The notes: generated by a model not told the origin, from the sequence alone. 64,000 nt of DNA from Gracilibacillus salinarum (GCF_022919575.1 NZ_CP095071.1:3358001-3422000), one strand, 5' to 3'. Shown: positions 9,703-18,597, counted from the stretch's first letter. Translations and numbers: made by a program.

Positions 9703-9731
9703 AGTTTATATAATTGTGTGAAAGAAGTCAA
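9703..9731 (-). promoter_or_regulatory. Promoter of the ABC-F leader transcript
   Basis: On the minus strand TTGACT (9726-9731) lies 17 bp from TAAACT (9703-9708). Transcription would start near 9696 and give a leader of ~275 nt containing the uORF and attenuator. Confidence 0.6.
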
Positions 9732-9741
9732 TGCTCGATTA

Positions 9742-10389
9742 TTAAACGGTTGAAGAGGAGTCCTCAAACTTGACCTTGAATTTGCAGTGATTATCACCAT
9801 CAGTCTTGCATTGGGTTCGTTCAATGTTCTCTGTACCGAGCACTTGTTTAAACATATTCGTTTCGCACTGGCAAGCGACATTATATGCTCTGGCAACGGA
9901 AAAAATCGGACAGTTATATTCCACCATTTCAAAGTGCAGGTCATCTTCCTGTTTTAATTCAGCCATATAGCCTTTTTCATTCTGTATGTTGATCATATGC
10001 TGCATTTTTTCTTTTGGTGTATAAGTTGTAAGAAATGGTCCGTATTGACTTGACTGTCTGGCTTCCCGATTTTTAAACAATTGTGTTACGGCATCCTTTC
10101 CGTACGTTTCTTCGATATCTTTTAAGAATTCCATGCTGATCGTTTCATAATTACTGGGAAAGAGCCGTTTGCCTTTTTCCGTTAAATGATACCTCTGTAA
10201 AGGTCTGCCGATTTCTTTCTTTACATGCGTATAAGTAACAAGGCCGTCTTTTTCTAAAGTGGTTAAATGTTTTCGAATCGCCATATGGGTAATGTTGATA
10301 TGGGTAATGATTTCATTGACAGACAAGCTTACTTCTTTTTTAAGGATTTCTAATATCTGATCTTTTGTCGTTTGTTTGTATGCGTGCAT
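9742..10389 (-). CDS. Winged-helix regulator with C-terminal cysteine cluster (SufR-like)
   Basis: 215 residues. Residues ~8-75 form a winged helix-turn-helix (LSVNEIITHINITHMAIRKHLTTLEKDGLV, shown in parts: recognition helix THMAIRKHL). The C-terminal half has Cys160, 173, 175, 194 and 202 in the order NCPI, ACQC, QCK, HCKF. This cysteine layout resembles the SufR family, which binds an Fe-S cluster and represses iron-sulfur or oxidative-stress genes. It is divergent from superoxide dismutase, so redox control of that gene, itself or both is likely. Promoter binding has not been seen; family placement is from motif pattern only. Confidence 0.65.
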   Translation of the reverse strand: MHAYKQTTKDQILEILKKEVSLSVNEIITHINITHMAIRKHLTTLEKDGLVTYTHVKKEIGRPLQRYHLTEKGKRLFPSNYETISMEFLKDIEETYGKDAVTQLFKNREARQSSQYGPFLTTYTPKEKMQHMINIQNEKGYMAELKQEDDLHFEMVEYNCPIFSVARAYNVACQCETNMFKQVLGTENIERTQCKTDGDNHCKFKVKFEDSSSTV

Positions 10390-10500
10390 CGGCTACCTCC
10401 TAACCAGTTGTTTAAGTCTCCGAAAAAGTAATCATACAATCCATTATACTACAAAGCATAGAAGAAGAAAAAAGATTGCGAATTTTCTAAAGCGTTTTAT

Positions 10501-10560
10501 TTGATTAAATGAAACGTCTCGTATAATCTAGAAGTATAACTTTTTATACTATATGGTATA
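10501..10560 (+). promoter_or_regulatory. Promoter region of sod with a palindromic operator candidate
   Basis: A perfect -10 TATAAT lies at 10522-10527, with TTGATT 15 bp upstream as a weak, close -35. Just downstream AGTATAACTTTTTATACT (10532-10549) and a following TATGGTATA are palindromic, and may bind the divergent SufR-like regulator. This is inference. Confidence 0.45.
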
Positions 10561-10585
10561 AAAACAAATTAAGGAGGAATTACAT

Positions 10586-11203
10586 ATGGGGAAATTTACA
10601 TTACCAGCCTTATCATTTGCGACAGATGCATTAGAGCCGCATATTGATCAAACAACAATGGAAATTCATCATGGGAAGCACCATCAAACGTACGTGGATA
10701 AATTAAACGCAGCAATGGAAGGGCAAGATCAGCTGGCAGACAAAAGTTTAGCCGAATTATTAGCTGATTTAGAGAGTGTACCCGATTCTATTCGAACTGC
10801 AGTAAGAAATAATGGTGGCGGTCATTTTAACCACACCTTATTCTGGGAAGTAATTGCGCCTGGTACAATTACAGCGCCAGCGGGAGCGCTTGCTGATGCG
10901 ATTAATGCGAAGTTTGGTAGTTTCGATCAATTTAAAGAGGAGTTCTCTAATGCAGCAGCTACGAGATTTGGTTCTGGCTGGGCTTGGTTAGTAGTGAATG
11001 GTAATGGTGAGCTTGAAGTAACGAGTACACCAAATCAAGATAACCCTATTTCAGAAGGTAAGACTGCTATTTTAGGTATTGATGTTTGGGAGCATGCCTA
11101 TTATTTACATTATCAAAACCGCCGACCGGAATACATTGATAATTTCTTCCATGTAATTAATTGGGGTGTGGTTGCAGAGAAATATCAAGAGGCTGTAAAA
11201 TAG
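10586..11203 (+). CDS. sodA: Superoxide dismutase, Mn/Fe family
   Basis: 205 residues, the usual length. Metal ligands are visible in order: a His in [12 protein letters not shown], a His in [13 protein letters not shown], Asp and His in [13 protein letters not shown]. Aromatic gateway residues and the C-terminal NWGVVAEKY are conserved. It dismutates superoxide to peroxide and oxygen in the cytoplasm. RBS AAGGAGGAA lies 8 bases before ATG 10586. Metal choice cannot be settled by reading, although Mn is usual in Bacillus. A redox-type regulator is divergent. Confidence 0.95.
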   Translation: MGKFTLPALSFATDALEPHIDQTTMEIHHGKHHQTYVDKLNAAMEGQDQLADKSLAELLADLESVPDSIRTAVRNNGGGHFNHTLFWEVIAPGTITAPAGALADAINAKFGSFDQFKEEFSNAAATRFGSGWAWLVVNGNGELEVTSTPNQDNPISEGKTAILGIDVWEHAYYLHYQNRRPEYIDNFFHVINWGVVAEKYQEAVK

Positions 11204-11220
11204 GAGATGTGCCATAAGTG

Positions 11221-11251
11221 AAAAGGTAGTTTTGCTATCTTTTCTCTTTTT
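11221..11251 (+). terminator. Terminator after sodA
   Basis: AAAAGGTAG (11221-11229) pairs with CTATCTTTT (11235-11243), then a C/T-rich run. Confidence 0.7.
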
Positions 11252-11290
11252 CATAATCTGAGAATATCTAAAAAAGTCTCTCAGATTATG
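11252..11290. repeat. 12-bp inverted repeat upstream of the ferredoxin gene
   Basis: CATAATCTGAGA (11252-11263) and TCTCAGATTATG (11279-11290) are perfect complements separated by 15 bp. It may be an operator or RNA hairpin in the ferredoxin leader; no T-run follows. Confidence 0.5.
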
Positions 11291-11387
11291 AAGCAGACGT
11301 GGTAAAATGAATAGGAACAAAGAAAATGCAGCCTTTTGTCATTATTTGACGATAGGTGGTATTTTCTATTGTAAGGGGGTATACAAT

Positions 11388-11624
11388 ATGGCATTTGTAA
11401 TCACTGGGCCATGTGAAACAGAGAAAGCAGGAGAGTGTGCGACAGTTTGTCCTGTTGACTGTATCGAAGAGGGGAAAGACCAGTTTTATATTGATCCGGA
11501 CATTTGTATTGATTGCGGCGCATGTGTGGCAGTATGCCCGGTAGACGCAATTGTAGAAGAATATGATATGACGGTAGAAGAAGAGCCCTATTTGGAAAAA
11601 GCAGAGGCCTTTTTCAGTAAATAA
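11388..11624 (+). CDS. Seven-iron ferredoxin ([3Fe-4S][4Fe-4S])
   Basis: 78 residues starting MAFVITGPC. The first cluster motif is C-x7-C-x3-CP and the second CIDCGACVAVCPVD. The spacing of the first set is that of Bacillus schlegelii/Thermus-type 7Fe ferredoxins rather than clostridial 8Fe ones. It is a small cytoplasmic electron carrier; partners are not encoded nearby. Although the frame is open from 11307, ATG 11388 has the RBS AAGGGGG and the conserved family N-terminus. Confidence 0.9.
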   Translation: MAFVITGPCETEKAGECATVCPVDCIEEGKDQFYIDPDICIDCGACVAVCPVDAIVEEYDMTVEEEPYLEKAEAFFSK

Positions 11625-11761
11625 GAAATTATAGAGCGGATAAAGCGGACAGACAGGTATCGTTTTCTCCGCTTTCTTTTTTGTTCACAGAATTTTCACT
11701 TATGAGCCTTCTTTTATTTTGGTATACTGATCTCCGGTAAACAGAGAAAGGATGATAAGTA

Positions 11762-12247
11762 ATGCCAACAAATAAAAAGGAAAGTATCATTTTCGGGACG
11801 ATTATGTGCTTTGGCATGGTTGCTGTTATGGCGACTTATAATTTACTGATGGCAGGCAATATTGAGGATCTAACGGCATCGATTGTTTTGGGAGAAGTGA
11901 TGATCGGATTTATTATTGCGCTTTTCTTAGATTTATTTATTGTAGGGCCACTAGCAAAGAAAGTAACATTAGCCATTCCCTTTGATAAATCGAAAAAAAT
12001 ATATTTTGTCTTATTCATGTCTTTATTTATGATTATCGGAATGGTGTTTTTTATGTCCATGTTTGGTTTGGCTATGTCTTATATCAGCGGTGCTGAACAC
12101 GATCAATCGATTCTCAGTGAATATTTACACATCTACGCGATGAACTTTGTCGTTGCATTTCCGCTGCAGCTGGTAGTCATGGGACCGTTAGTGCGTCTTA
12201 TCTTCACTAAATGGATTCAAAAAAATCCGGTTCCGGTAAACGGATAA
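11762..12247 (+). CDS. DUF2798 membrane protein
   Basis: 161 residues with four predicted membrane helices arranged as two similar halves. Each half has an F-P/GPL-type motif (DLFIVGPLAKK near residue 60 and LQLVVMGPLVRLIF near 145), which is the DUF2798 duplication. RBS AAAGGATG precedes ATG 11762. Function is unknown. It stands alone between terminators. Confidence 0.75.
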   Translation: MPTNKKESIIFGTIMCFGMVAVMATYNLLMAGNIEDLTASIVLGEVMIGFIIALFLDLFIVGPLAKKVTLAIPFDKSKKIYFVLFMSLFMIIGMVFFMSMFGLAMSYISGAEHDQSILSEYLHIYAMNFVVAFPLQLVVMGPLVRLIFTKWIQKNPVPVNG

Positions 12248-12287
12248 GAGACAAACAAAAAGCCCGGGAAATCCATCCTGGTCATTA

Positions 12288-12342
12288 CAAAAAGCCGAAC
12301 ATAACACGAATGTAAATAACACTCGTCTATGTTCGGCTTTTG
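12288..12342 (+). terminator. Terminator after the DUF2798 gene
   Basis: AAAAGCCGAACATA (12290-12303) pairs with TATGTTCGGCTTTT (12328-12341) with a 24-base loop. Confidence 0.75.
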
Positions 12343-12407
12343 CGTTGTATGAATATACTGTGAAGTAACAGGAAGCGCGAAATATAGGTATCGTGATCAG
12401 CTGGGAG

Positions 12408-12545
12408 ACCATTTTGACATGCTTTGTCTGCTAGAATGCCACTCCGTCCAACCACTCCGCGTCCCACAGGACGCGGAGTGGTTGGCCGGAGCGATATCAT
12501 AGCACATGAAATCGTTCAAAATGACTTCAACGCTTGTTAGCATGA
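12408..12545. repeat. Internally deleted copy of the dispersed palindromic element
   Basis: CCAACCACTCCGCGTCC (12448-12464) and its exact complement (12469-12485) form a 17-bp hairpin with a 4-base loop. Flanks read as in full copies: CATTTTGA before, and GGAGCGATATCATAGCACATGAA after. It is the collapsed tip of module B, lying between the DUF2798 and ZIP genes. Confidence 0.7.
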
Positions 12546-12657
12546 AGAAATCTCGCTAAATTGTCATTACTGCGCAGTATGCTTCTACTGTGTAGTATTA
12601 GTAATTGCATCGATATAAAATGTTGTTCATTTTTCAATTTCACGTTTGTGTGCTAGC

Positions 12658-13473
12658 TTAGCCTAATGCCACGTCCAAAATCATCATCAGGACGAAGCCG
12701 ATCATTAAGCTCATGGATGCCAGGTCTTTATTGCCTTGTTCCTGAGAGCTAGGGATAACTTCTTCTGCTACAACAAAAATCATGGCACCTGCTGCGAAGC
12801 TTAAGGCATATGGTAATAAGGGCTCGAAAAAGGAAACGGCAAAAGCACCAATGACAGCGGCCATCGGCTCCACCATACCGGAAAATTGTCCGTAAAAAAA
12901 GCTTTTTCTGCGTGACATGCCCTCTCCGCGTAATGGCATGGCAACAGCAACTCCTTCAGGAAAGTTCTGGATACCGATACCAATCGCTAGTGTAATCGCA
13001 CCAGCTAACGCCGCCTCTGTTCCCCCGTTTGCAAGTGCGCCAAAAGCAATCCCCACTGCTAAACCTTCGGGGATGTTATGCAAAGTAATGGCAAGAACTA
13101 ATAATGTACTTCTTTTTTGTTTTTTGGCTGCAAATCCCTCCGCTGTTTGCACCTTGGCATTCGGGTGAAGGTGGGGAAGAATTTTATCGATTCCCCATAA
13201 AAAGACACCGCCTAGCATAAAACCAAATGCGGCAGGGAACCAAGATCCAATAGCATTATCTTTTGACGATTCGATTGCAGGAGCAAGCAGTGACCAATAG
13301 CTGGCAGCAATCATGACACCACCGGCAAATCCTAACATGCTATCTAGTAATTTTTGATTAATGGTTTTGGTGGCAAAAACAAGTGTAGCCCCTAAAGCTG
13401 TCATTCCCCATGTGAATATAGTAGCGATTAAAGCTTGCATCACGGGGTTAAAATCTTGAAAGAACTCTAACAT
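12658..13473 (-). CDS. ZIP-family divalent metal transporter
   Basis: 271 residues with eight predicted helices. Helices 4 and 5 carry the metal-binding motifs HNIPEGLAVG and NFPEGVAVAMP, and EEVIPSS follows in a late helix. The long cytoplasmic loop after helix 3 (HLHPNAK...) and the length fit the GufA/ZupT branch, which imports Zn, Fe or Mn. ATG 13473 is used; the TTG before it has no better RBS. It stands alone, with a structured repeat (copy A of the second family) in its upstream region. Confidence 0.85.
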   Translation of the reverse strand: MLEFFQDFNPVMQALIATIFTWGMTALGATLVFATKTINQKLLDSMLGFAGGVMIAASYWSLLAPAIESSKDNAIGSWFPAAFGFMLGGVFLWGIDKILPHLHPNAKVQTAEGFAAKKQKRSTLLVLAITLHNIPEGLAVGIAFGALANGGTEAALAGAITLAIGIGIQNFPEGVAVAMPLRGEGMSRRKSFFYGQFSGMVEPMAAVIGAFAVSFFEPLLPYALSFAAGAMIFVVAEEVIPSSQEQGNKDLASMSLMIGFVLMMILDVALG

Positions 13474-13507
13474 CAAAGTGACCTTCTTTCCAAGTATTCG
13501 ATTTCTT

Positions 13508-13664
13508 TATCACGACGCTAACCGTCCGTACTATATCCCCCGCTTCAAGATTCGAGAGATAAAAAGAAGCTAAGTGGTGGATAAATGGACGATAACTTCC
13601 TGATAAGTTTCGCTAGCAATCAGTAGGGATCAAAAACCTCCCACTGATTGAAGTCTCACTTTAT
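13508..13664. repeat. Second dispersed structured repeat, copy A
   Basis: 157 bp from CACGACGCTAACCGTCCG to AAGTCTCACTTTAT. It contains a long-range pair CGTCC/GGACG, the constant block ACTTCCTGATAAGTTTCGCT and a hairpin AATCAGTAGGG...CCCACTGATT. Copies B (46113-46264) and C (62830-62890) share this order. It lies in the intergenic space upstream of the ZIP gene. No protein is encoded. It looks like a small mobile or RNA element; whether it derives from an IS200/IS605-type end is speculation. Confidence 0.75.
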
Positions 13665-13704
13665 CTATTAACTTAACGTATCATCTATTGTGGGAACAGG
13701 CAAT

Positions 13705-13736
13705 AAAAAAAGCCTCTCATTATTTAATGAGAAGCT
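13705..13736 (-). terminator. Terminator of the PRiA4-ORF3-like gene
   Basis: On the minus strand GCTTCTCATTA and AATGAGAGGC form a stem followed by TTTTTTT. Confidence 0.85.
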
Positions 13737-13746
13737 GAATATCCTT

Positions 13747-15309
13747 CTAGAAATTACCAGGATCAAGCATTTCCAACATTTCTCCCATTACTTCGTGGAT
13801 AACGATCGTGTCTTCGACCAGGGCTACTTCGATTCCTAGTTTTTCCGTAACGGGAGCTACTTCAACTGCCCGAGCAAGATCATCCATGTAGATAACGGAA
13901 GGAATCCTGCCTAATTGTGTAACAAACTTAATAAATGTTTCCTGGGCCAACTCCGTATTAATCATTTGAAGCATGTTATAGTAAACAGCTGTTTTGGTTT
14001 CTGGATCAGTGGATAAAACAATGAAAGGAATATACGGTCTAGAATCAGCTTGCATTTGTACTGGTTCTGGAAACGGAACAACCCCATATTCCAGTTCTGA
14101 TTGGTCTTTCGGTAATTCTCTTTTCATTCTTGCTAATTCTACCTCTGAGATAGTCAGCGAAACTGGCTGTATTTCTTTTGTCTGCTCGTAATTTTCTATT
14201 CCATTAATAGTCGTGTCGATCCATTGCCCGTCCTTTGAAAGTGTTAGTGCATACCAGTTATCCATTTGATCTGGAATCGTTAGTTTCTTTTTGGCGGCCT
14301 TTTGTAATACATTCCACAAAGCAGGGAAAAGTTCCTGCAAGAGCATAGCTTCCTCTTTGTCAATATACCAAGGATGATAGGCTGGTTTATAGCTGACAAA
14401 GGATGGCCATTGATTCTTGCCACGATACTTTTTATCGGCTTGCTTAATGACCTTATACTCTTCTGGGTCCAATTCATCACGGTTTACTAGATTTAATACA
14501 ATGGATCTGGTATAAAGAATGGTCGTCAGATAACCAGGCTGCATCTCCTGTGTTAGAGTAGCGCATAGTGCTTTTAGTCCTTCTTCACCAACATAAGTGG
14601 ATATTCCGAAATGTTGTCCGCCAGCACCCATGATCGAACAATAACAATAGTCTTTAATAGATGGAATCCAAATCGCAATAATCTGATCATCGTGTAAAAA
14701 ATGCCATGGCTTTAGTTGTTTGAATCTATCAACCCATGCATAAAGTGATTGCCAATCTTCAGGGGAAGGGTATTCAACAGGAGTTTCTTCTGCGAATCCT
14801 TGTGTTTGCAGGATGGCTAATTCCTGGTTCACAAATTCTTCTAATTCACCCTCTGCCCAATCTTTTTCCATAAACTCATCACTAAAGCCCATATTGTCTT
14901 CCCCTGGACCGATGCCGGTTGCCTGTATGCATACCGGTGAGAGGTTAGGGTTTATGTTTCCTTTTTGGTCTTCTAAAGTGATTTCATGTTCCCAATTATC
15001 ACCAAAATCATAGAGGTAGGTTAAGCTATCATTTGTTTGATGAAAGATATCACCAAGCATGACTTCCTCATCATTTCGCTCATCTCCAGCAGCTGGTATA
15101 TCCAGCCCTTCGATAAAAGGTTTAATAGTGAGAGGTTTGTCACTTATTCCTGTTGTATTGAATGCATACAGGTGCATAGCTTGCCATTGAAAAGCTAATT
15201 GGATCGTATCATGCAATTCTCTGAAACTGCTTCTATCATCAATTATAATTGTGCGCTGTACAAGTGGCTTGTAATCTTTTAAAGAGATCTTTAACTGTAG
15301 CAATACCAA
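13747..15309 (-). CDS. Plasmid pRiA4b ORF-3-like protein with C-terminal DUF6930/DUF7309-type region
   Basis: 520 residues. Residues 1-180 match the PRiA4_ORF3 fold by its hallmarks: LKISLKDYKPLVQRTIII, then FRELHDTIQLAFQW and YLYDFGDNWEHEITLE. The remainder (~190-520) is a charged, Trp-rich region seen attached to this domain in Bacilli. It was originally described as an IS1096-linked passenger, but its function is not known. The start is TTG 15309, four bases after AAAGGAG; TTG 15303 is also possible. It has no partner genes. Confidence 0.65.
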   Translation of the reverse strand: MVLLQLKISLKDYKPLVQRTIIIDDRSSFRELHDTIQLAFQWQAMHLYAFNTTGISDKPLTIKPFIEGLDIPAAGDERNDEEVMLGDIFHQTNDSLTYLYDFGDNWEHEITLEDQKGNINPNLSPVCIQATGIGPGEDNMGFSDEFMEKDWAEGELEEFVNQELAILQTQGFAEETPVEYPSPEDWQSLYAWVDRFKQLKPWHFLHDDQIIAIWIPSIKDYCYCSIMGAGGQHFGISTYVGEEGLKALCATLTQEMQPGYLTTILYTRSIVLNLVNRDELDPEEYKVIKQADKKYRGKNQWPSFVSYKPAYHPWYIDKEEAMLLQELFPALWNVLQKAAKKKLTIPDQMDNWYALTLSKDGQWIDTTINGIENYEQTKEIQPVSLTISEVELARMKRELPKDQSELEYGVVPFPEPVQMQADSRPYIPFIVLSTDPETKTAVYYNMLQMINTELAQETFIKFVTQLGRIPSVIYMDDLARAVEVAPVTEKLGIEVALVEDTIVIHEVMGEMLEMLDPGNF

Positions 15310-15522
15310 GATACTCCTTTCTCTTTATCCATTTGATCAAGCTTAACATACCGAAGAAAAAAGCGATACCAGCAGACATTTAAAGCGCTGATACCGTCTA
15401 TTTAAGTTGATAGTTTTATTAGTATACCGGCAGAATGTTAAGCCAATCTCAATCTTATGTAAAAAAGAAGAGCGACTAAGGAAAAAGTATCAGATAGTTC
15501 AGAATAGAAACATAACAAGCAA

Positions 15523-15581
15523 TTGACAAAGAAAAAGATAGCGCTTATAATCGAATGAGACGAAATTGATAATCATTATCA
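15523..15581 (+). promoter_or_regulatory. Consensus promoter with Fur box before the siderophore ABC operon
   Basis: TTGACA (15523-15528) and TATAAT (15546-15551) are 17 bp apart, a perfect sigma-A promoter. TGATAATCATTATCA (15567-15581) is a perfect 7-1-7 Fur box just downstream of the start site. Iron-replete Fur would block transcription. Confidence 0.9.
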
Positions 15582-15610
15582 GTTTTGATGTGAGCGGGGA
15601 GGATATTATC

Positions 15611-16420
15611 TTGACACGTATAACGGCTGAACAGTTGAATGTCGGATATGGAGAAAAGTTAATTGTAAAAGATACCTGTATACAAATACCGGATCATAAA
15701 ATAACCACCATTATCGGTGCAAATGGTTGTGGAAAATCAACTTTATTAAAAGCATTAACTAGAATTTTAAATCCGCAATCAGGCAGTGTAATGCTTGATG
15801 GGAAATCGATAGATAAAGAAGATACGAAAGCATTAGCGCGAAAGATGGCGATATTGCCACAGGCACCAGAGCTGACCAATGGCTTAACCGTTGGTGAATT
15901 AGTTTCCTATGGCAGATTTCCGTACCAGTCAGGGTTAGGGAGACTCTCAAAGAAAGACCATGATGTCATCAATTGGGCGTTGGAAGCTACCAATACGATT
16001 GCTTATAAATATGAAACGGTAGACTCGTTATCCGGTGGTCAACGTCAGCGTGTATGGATAGCGATGGCACTTGCGCAAGAGACAGAGATCATTTTCTTAG
16101 ATGAGCCGACTACATATCTTGATATGGCTCATCAATTAGAAGTGTTAGAACTGTTGGAGCATCTCAACAAGACGTCGGGAAGAACGATCATCATGGTGTT
16201 ACATGATATTAACCAGGCTGCTCGTTTTGCTGATAACATTATTGCGATGAAGAATGGATCAGTCGTGCGAGCTGGTGATGCAGAAGAAGTTGTCTGCTGT
16301 GACGTGTTACAGGAAGTGTTCCACATTAATGCTTGTGTAGCACGAGATCCATGGACGAATAAACCGATGTGTGTCACCTATAATCTAAGGCAGGCTATGC
16401 AAGAATCGAAAGCAAACTAG
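15611..16420 (+). CDS. Iron-siderophore ABC transporter ATP-binding protein (FecE/YusV type)
   Basis: 269 residues with Walker A GANGCGKST, Q-loop LPQAPE, signature LSGGQRQR, Walker B IIFLDEPTTYLD and switch His in VLHDINQAARF. It is the ATPase of a FecCDE-like ferric-siderophore importer. The start is TTG 15611, 8 bases after GGGAGG (15598-15602 region); the open frame further upstream runs through the Fur box and is not used. Two FecCD permeases follow. No binding protein is present in the window, so it may be elsewhere as in the YusV system of B. subtilis. Confidence 0.88.
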   Translation: MTRITAEQLNVGYGEKLIVKDTCIQIPDHKITTIIGANGCGKSTLLKALTRILNPQSGSVMLDGKSIDKEDTKALARKMAILPQAPELTNGLTVGELVSYGRFPYQSGLGRLSKKDHDVINWALEATNTIAYKYETVDSLSGGQRQRVWIAMALAQETEIIFLDEPTTYLDMAHQLEVLELLEHLNKTSGRTIIMVLHDINQAARFADNIIAMKNGSVVRAGDAEEVVCCDVLQEVFHINACVARDPWTNKPMCVTYNLRQAMQESKAN

Positions 16421-16478
16421 CGGAAAACCGTCGCTTTACCTTTGTTAAGTGATAGTTGTGCGGAAATAGTGCATGAAC

Positions 16479-16515
16479 GGGAATTCCATTGTGAATTCCC
16501 TTTTGTTGTTTTTAG
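16479..16515 (+). terminator. Possible internal terminator within the siderophore operon
   Basis: GGGAATTC (16479-16486) pairs with GAATTCCC (16493-16500), followed by TTTTGTTGTTTTT. Placed between ATPase and permease genes, it may lower permease expression relative to the ATPase. Confidence 0.55.
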
Positions 16516-16526
16516 GGGGGATTAGA

Positions 16527-17531
16527 ATGCAATATGTGAGGAGATTGCCACTTTCGATTAAATGGGTATTGTTTTTAGTTATCTTTGTAGCATCTTTTGT
16601 TGTTTCCATGGTATATGGGGCAGCTGACATTCATTTGCGTGATTTGTGGCAAGCATTAACGATGTCTGTAGAGACGGAGAAAGCATTAATCTTATATGAG
16701 TTACGCTTGCCGAGAGAAATCGGTGCTATTTTTGTTGGAGCGGGACTGGCAGTAGCCGGAGCTATTATGCAAGGATTGACAAGAAATCCGTTGGCAGATC
16801 CAGGTCTGCTAGGGTTGACAGCGGGTGCTAATTTAGCATTGACGATTGCATTGGCTTTTCTGCCTTCTGCTGGTTATCTCGGTTTATTAATTGCTAGTTT
16901 CATAGGTGCAGCGCTAGGGGCTACGCTTGTGTTCGGTATCGCTTCTGCCAAAAAAGGAGGATTCTCACCTTTTCGCATCGTTTTAGCTGGAGCTGCTATT
17001 ACGGCATTTTTAACAGCGATAGCAGAAGCGATAGGACTTTACTTTCAGTTATCAAAAGATGTATCAATGTGGACCGCAGGCGGATTAATTGGTACAGCGT
17101 GGGCGCAATTGCAATGGGTAGTTCCCGTCATAGTGATTGCTTCTGTGCTGGCTTTTGTTCTGTCAAGACAGTTAACTATCCTTAGTCTTGATGAGGAAGT
17201 AGCGATTGGCCTTGGGCAGAAGGTAGGTCGAACGAAGGCACTATTATTTGTCATTATCATTTTACTAACAGGTGGATCTGTCGCCCTTGTTGGTAATCTC
17301 ACGTTTGTCGGATTAATGATCCCTCATATGGTCAGAGCGTTCGTGGGTACGGACTATCGTGTGATTTTGCCGGTCTCTGTGGTGTTTGGTGCAAGCTTTA
17401 TGTTACTAGCAGATACTATTGCACGTACAATTAATGCACCATTTGAAACACCGGTTTCTGCAATTGTTGGCGTATTTGGATTGTGCTTTTTCTTAATTGT
17501 TGTGAAAAAAGGGGGTAAGGAGATCGCATGA
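16527..17531 (+). CDS. Iron-siderophore ABC permease 1 (FecCD family)
   Basis: 334 residues with about nine helices. Family landmarks are YELRLPREIGAIFVGAGLAVAG (the R-L-P-R motif), GLTRNPLADPGLLGLTAGA, and GLMIPHMVRAFVGTDYR near the end (the GLxxPHxxR loop contacting the ATPase). ATG 16527 follows AGGGGGG by 6 bases; the longer frame from 16473 lacks an RBS. It forms a heterodimer with the next permease, and the two genes overlap by ATGA. Confidence 0.9.
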   Translation: MQYVRRLPLSIKWVLFLVIFVASFVVSMVYGAADIHLRDLWQALTMSVETEKALILYELRLPREIGAIFVGAGLAVAGAIMQGLTRNPLADPGLLGLTAGANLALTIALAFLPSAGYLGLLIASFIGAALGATLVFGIASAKKGGFSPFRIVLAGAAITAFLTAIAEAIGLYFQLSKDVSMWTAGGLIGTAWAQLQWVVPVIVIASVLAFVLSRQLTILSLDEEVAIGLGQKVGRTKALLFVIIILLTGGSVALVGNLTFVGLMIPHMVRAFVGTDYRVILPVSVVFGASFMLLADTIARTINAPFETPVSAIVGVFGLCFFLIVVKKGGKEIA

Positions 17532-18538
17532 TACACCCTATGTTGTTAAGAAAACAGAAATGGCTTCTGCTTATCTCTATTTTATCCATCATTGTGATTG
17601 CTTTTGTCAGTCTCGGACTGGGATATTCGTCAGTTGGTTTCTCACGGATTCCTGCAATTCTATCCGGTGATGGAACGTTTAAGGAAAATTTTGTCGTGTT
17701 TTCGTTGCGCTTGCCGAGAATTGCGATTACTATTTTGGCCGGAATGGCACTTGCCTTATCCGGTGCCATTCTGCAAGGTGTTACCAAAAATGATCTGGCT
17801 GACCCTGGTATTGTTGGGATAAATGCTGGGGCAGGAGTAGGGGTAGCGATCTATTTCCTGTTTGCTCCAATTGATGCCAATAGTTTTGTTTACTTACTTC
17901 CTATTGTTGCCTTTGTGAGTGCTTGTATGACAGCTTTTTTGATTTATATATTCTCCTATGAAAAGAAAGTAGGTCTGCATCCTGTTAAATTTGTCCTGGT
18001 AGGTGTTGGGTTTTCAATGGCTTTATCCGGACTGATGGTGGTGCTCATCTCATCTGCTGAAAGGGAAAAAGTCGATTTTATCGCGCAATGGCTGGCGGGT
18101 AATATATGGGGGGATGATTGGCCGTTTGTACTAACGTTATTACCATGGCTTCTTCTGTTAGTGCCAATTACCTTTTTTAAAAGTAATAATCTCAATATCC
18201 TGAATCTTGATGAAAAAGTGGCTGTTGGTGTTGGAATGAATAAAGAGAAGGAAAGATGGAAGCTGATTATTATGGCAGTTGCATTGGCGGCAGCAGCGGT
18301 ATCTGTCACTGGTGGCATTTCTTTTGTCGGCTTAATGGCTCCTCATATTGCAAAATCACTCGTTGGTCCTAGGCATCAGCTTTTTATGCCGGTGGCACTT
18401 GTGCTTGGAGGATTATTGTTACTTATAGCGGATACAGTTGGCCGTAATGTATTGGAGCCGGACGGGCTTGCAGCTGGTATAGTAACCGCACTGATCGGCG
18501 CTCCTTATTTTATTTATTTAATGTTAAAAAAATTGTGA
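17528..18538 (+). CDS. Iron-siderophore ABC permease 2 (FecCD family)
   Basis: 336 residues, paralogous to the preceding permease: FSLRLPRIAITILAGMALALSG, GVTKNDLADPGIVGINAGAG and GLMAPHIAKSLVGPRHQ. Start ATG 17528 overlaps the stop of permease 1 (ATGA) with GGAG a few bases upstream, so translation is coupled. It is the last gene of the Fur-controlled unit and is followed by a strong terminator. Confidence 0.9.
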   Translation: MIHPMLLRKQKWLLLISILSIIVIAFVSLGLGYSSVGFSRIPAILSGDGTFKENFVVFSLRLPRIAITILAGMALALSGAILQGVTKNDLADPGIVGINAGAGVGVAIYFLFAPIDANSFVYLLPIVAFVSACMTAFLIYIFSYEKKVGLHPVKFVLVGVGFSMALSGLMVVLISSAEREKVDFIAQWLAGNIWGDDWPFVLTLLPWLLLLVPITFFKSNNLNILNLDEKVAVGVGMNKEKERWKLIIMAVALAAAAVSVTGGISFVGLMAPHIAKSLVGPRHQLFMPVALVLGGLLLLIADTVGRNVLEPDGLAAGIVTALIGAPYFIYLMLKKL

Positions 18539-18557
18539 GCAGACAGAGTTAGTAGGG

Positions 18558-18597
18558 GGAATGGGAGCAATGTTTATTTGCTCTCATTCCTTTTTTA
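18558..18597 (+). terminator. Terminator of the siderophore operon
   Basis: GGAATGGGAGCAA (18558-18570) pairs with TTGCTCTCATTCC (18578-18590), followed by six Ts. Confidence 0.9.

Noticed and set aside
13508..13664. C-terminal end of a TnpB gene
   Set aside because: No frame in the three copies encodes the zinc-finger or RuvC motifs; only a structured non-coding repeat is supported.
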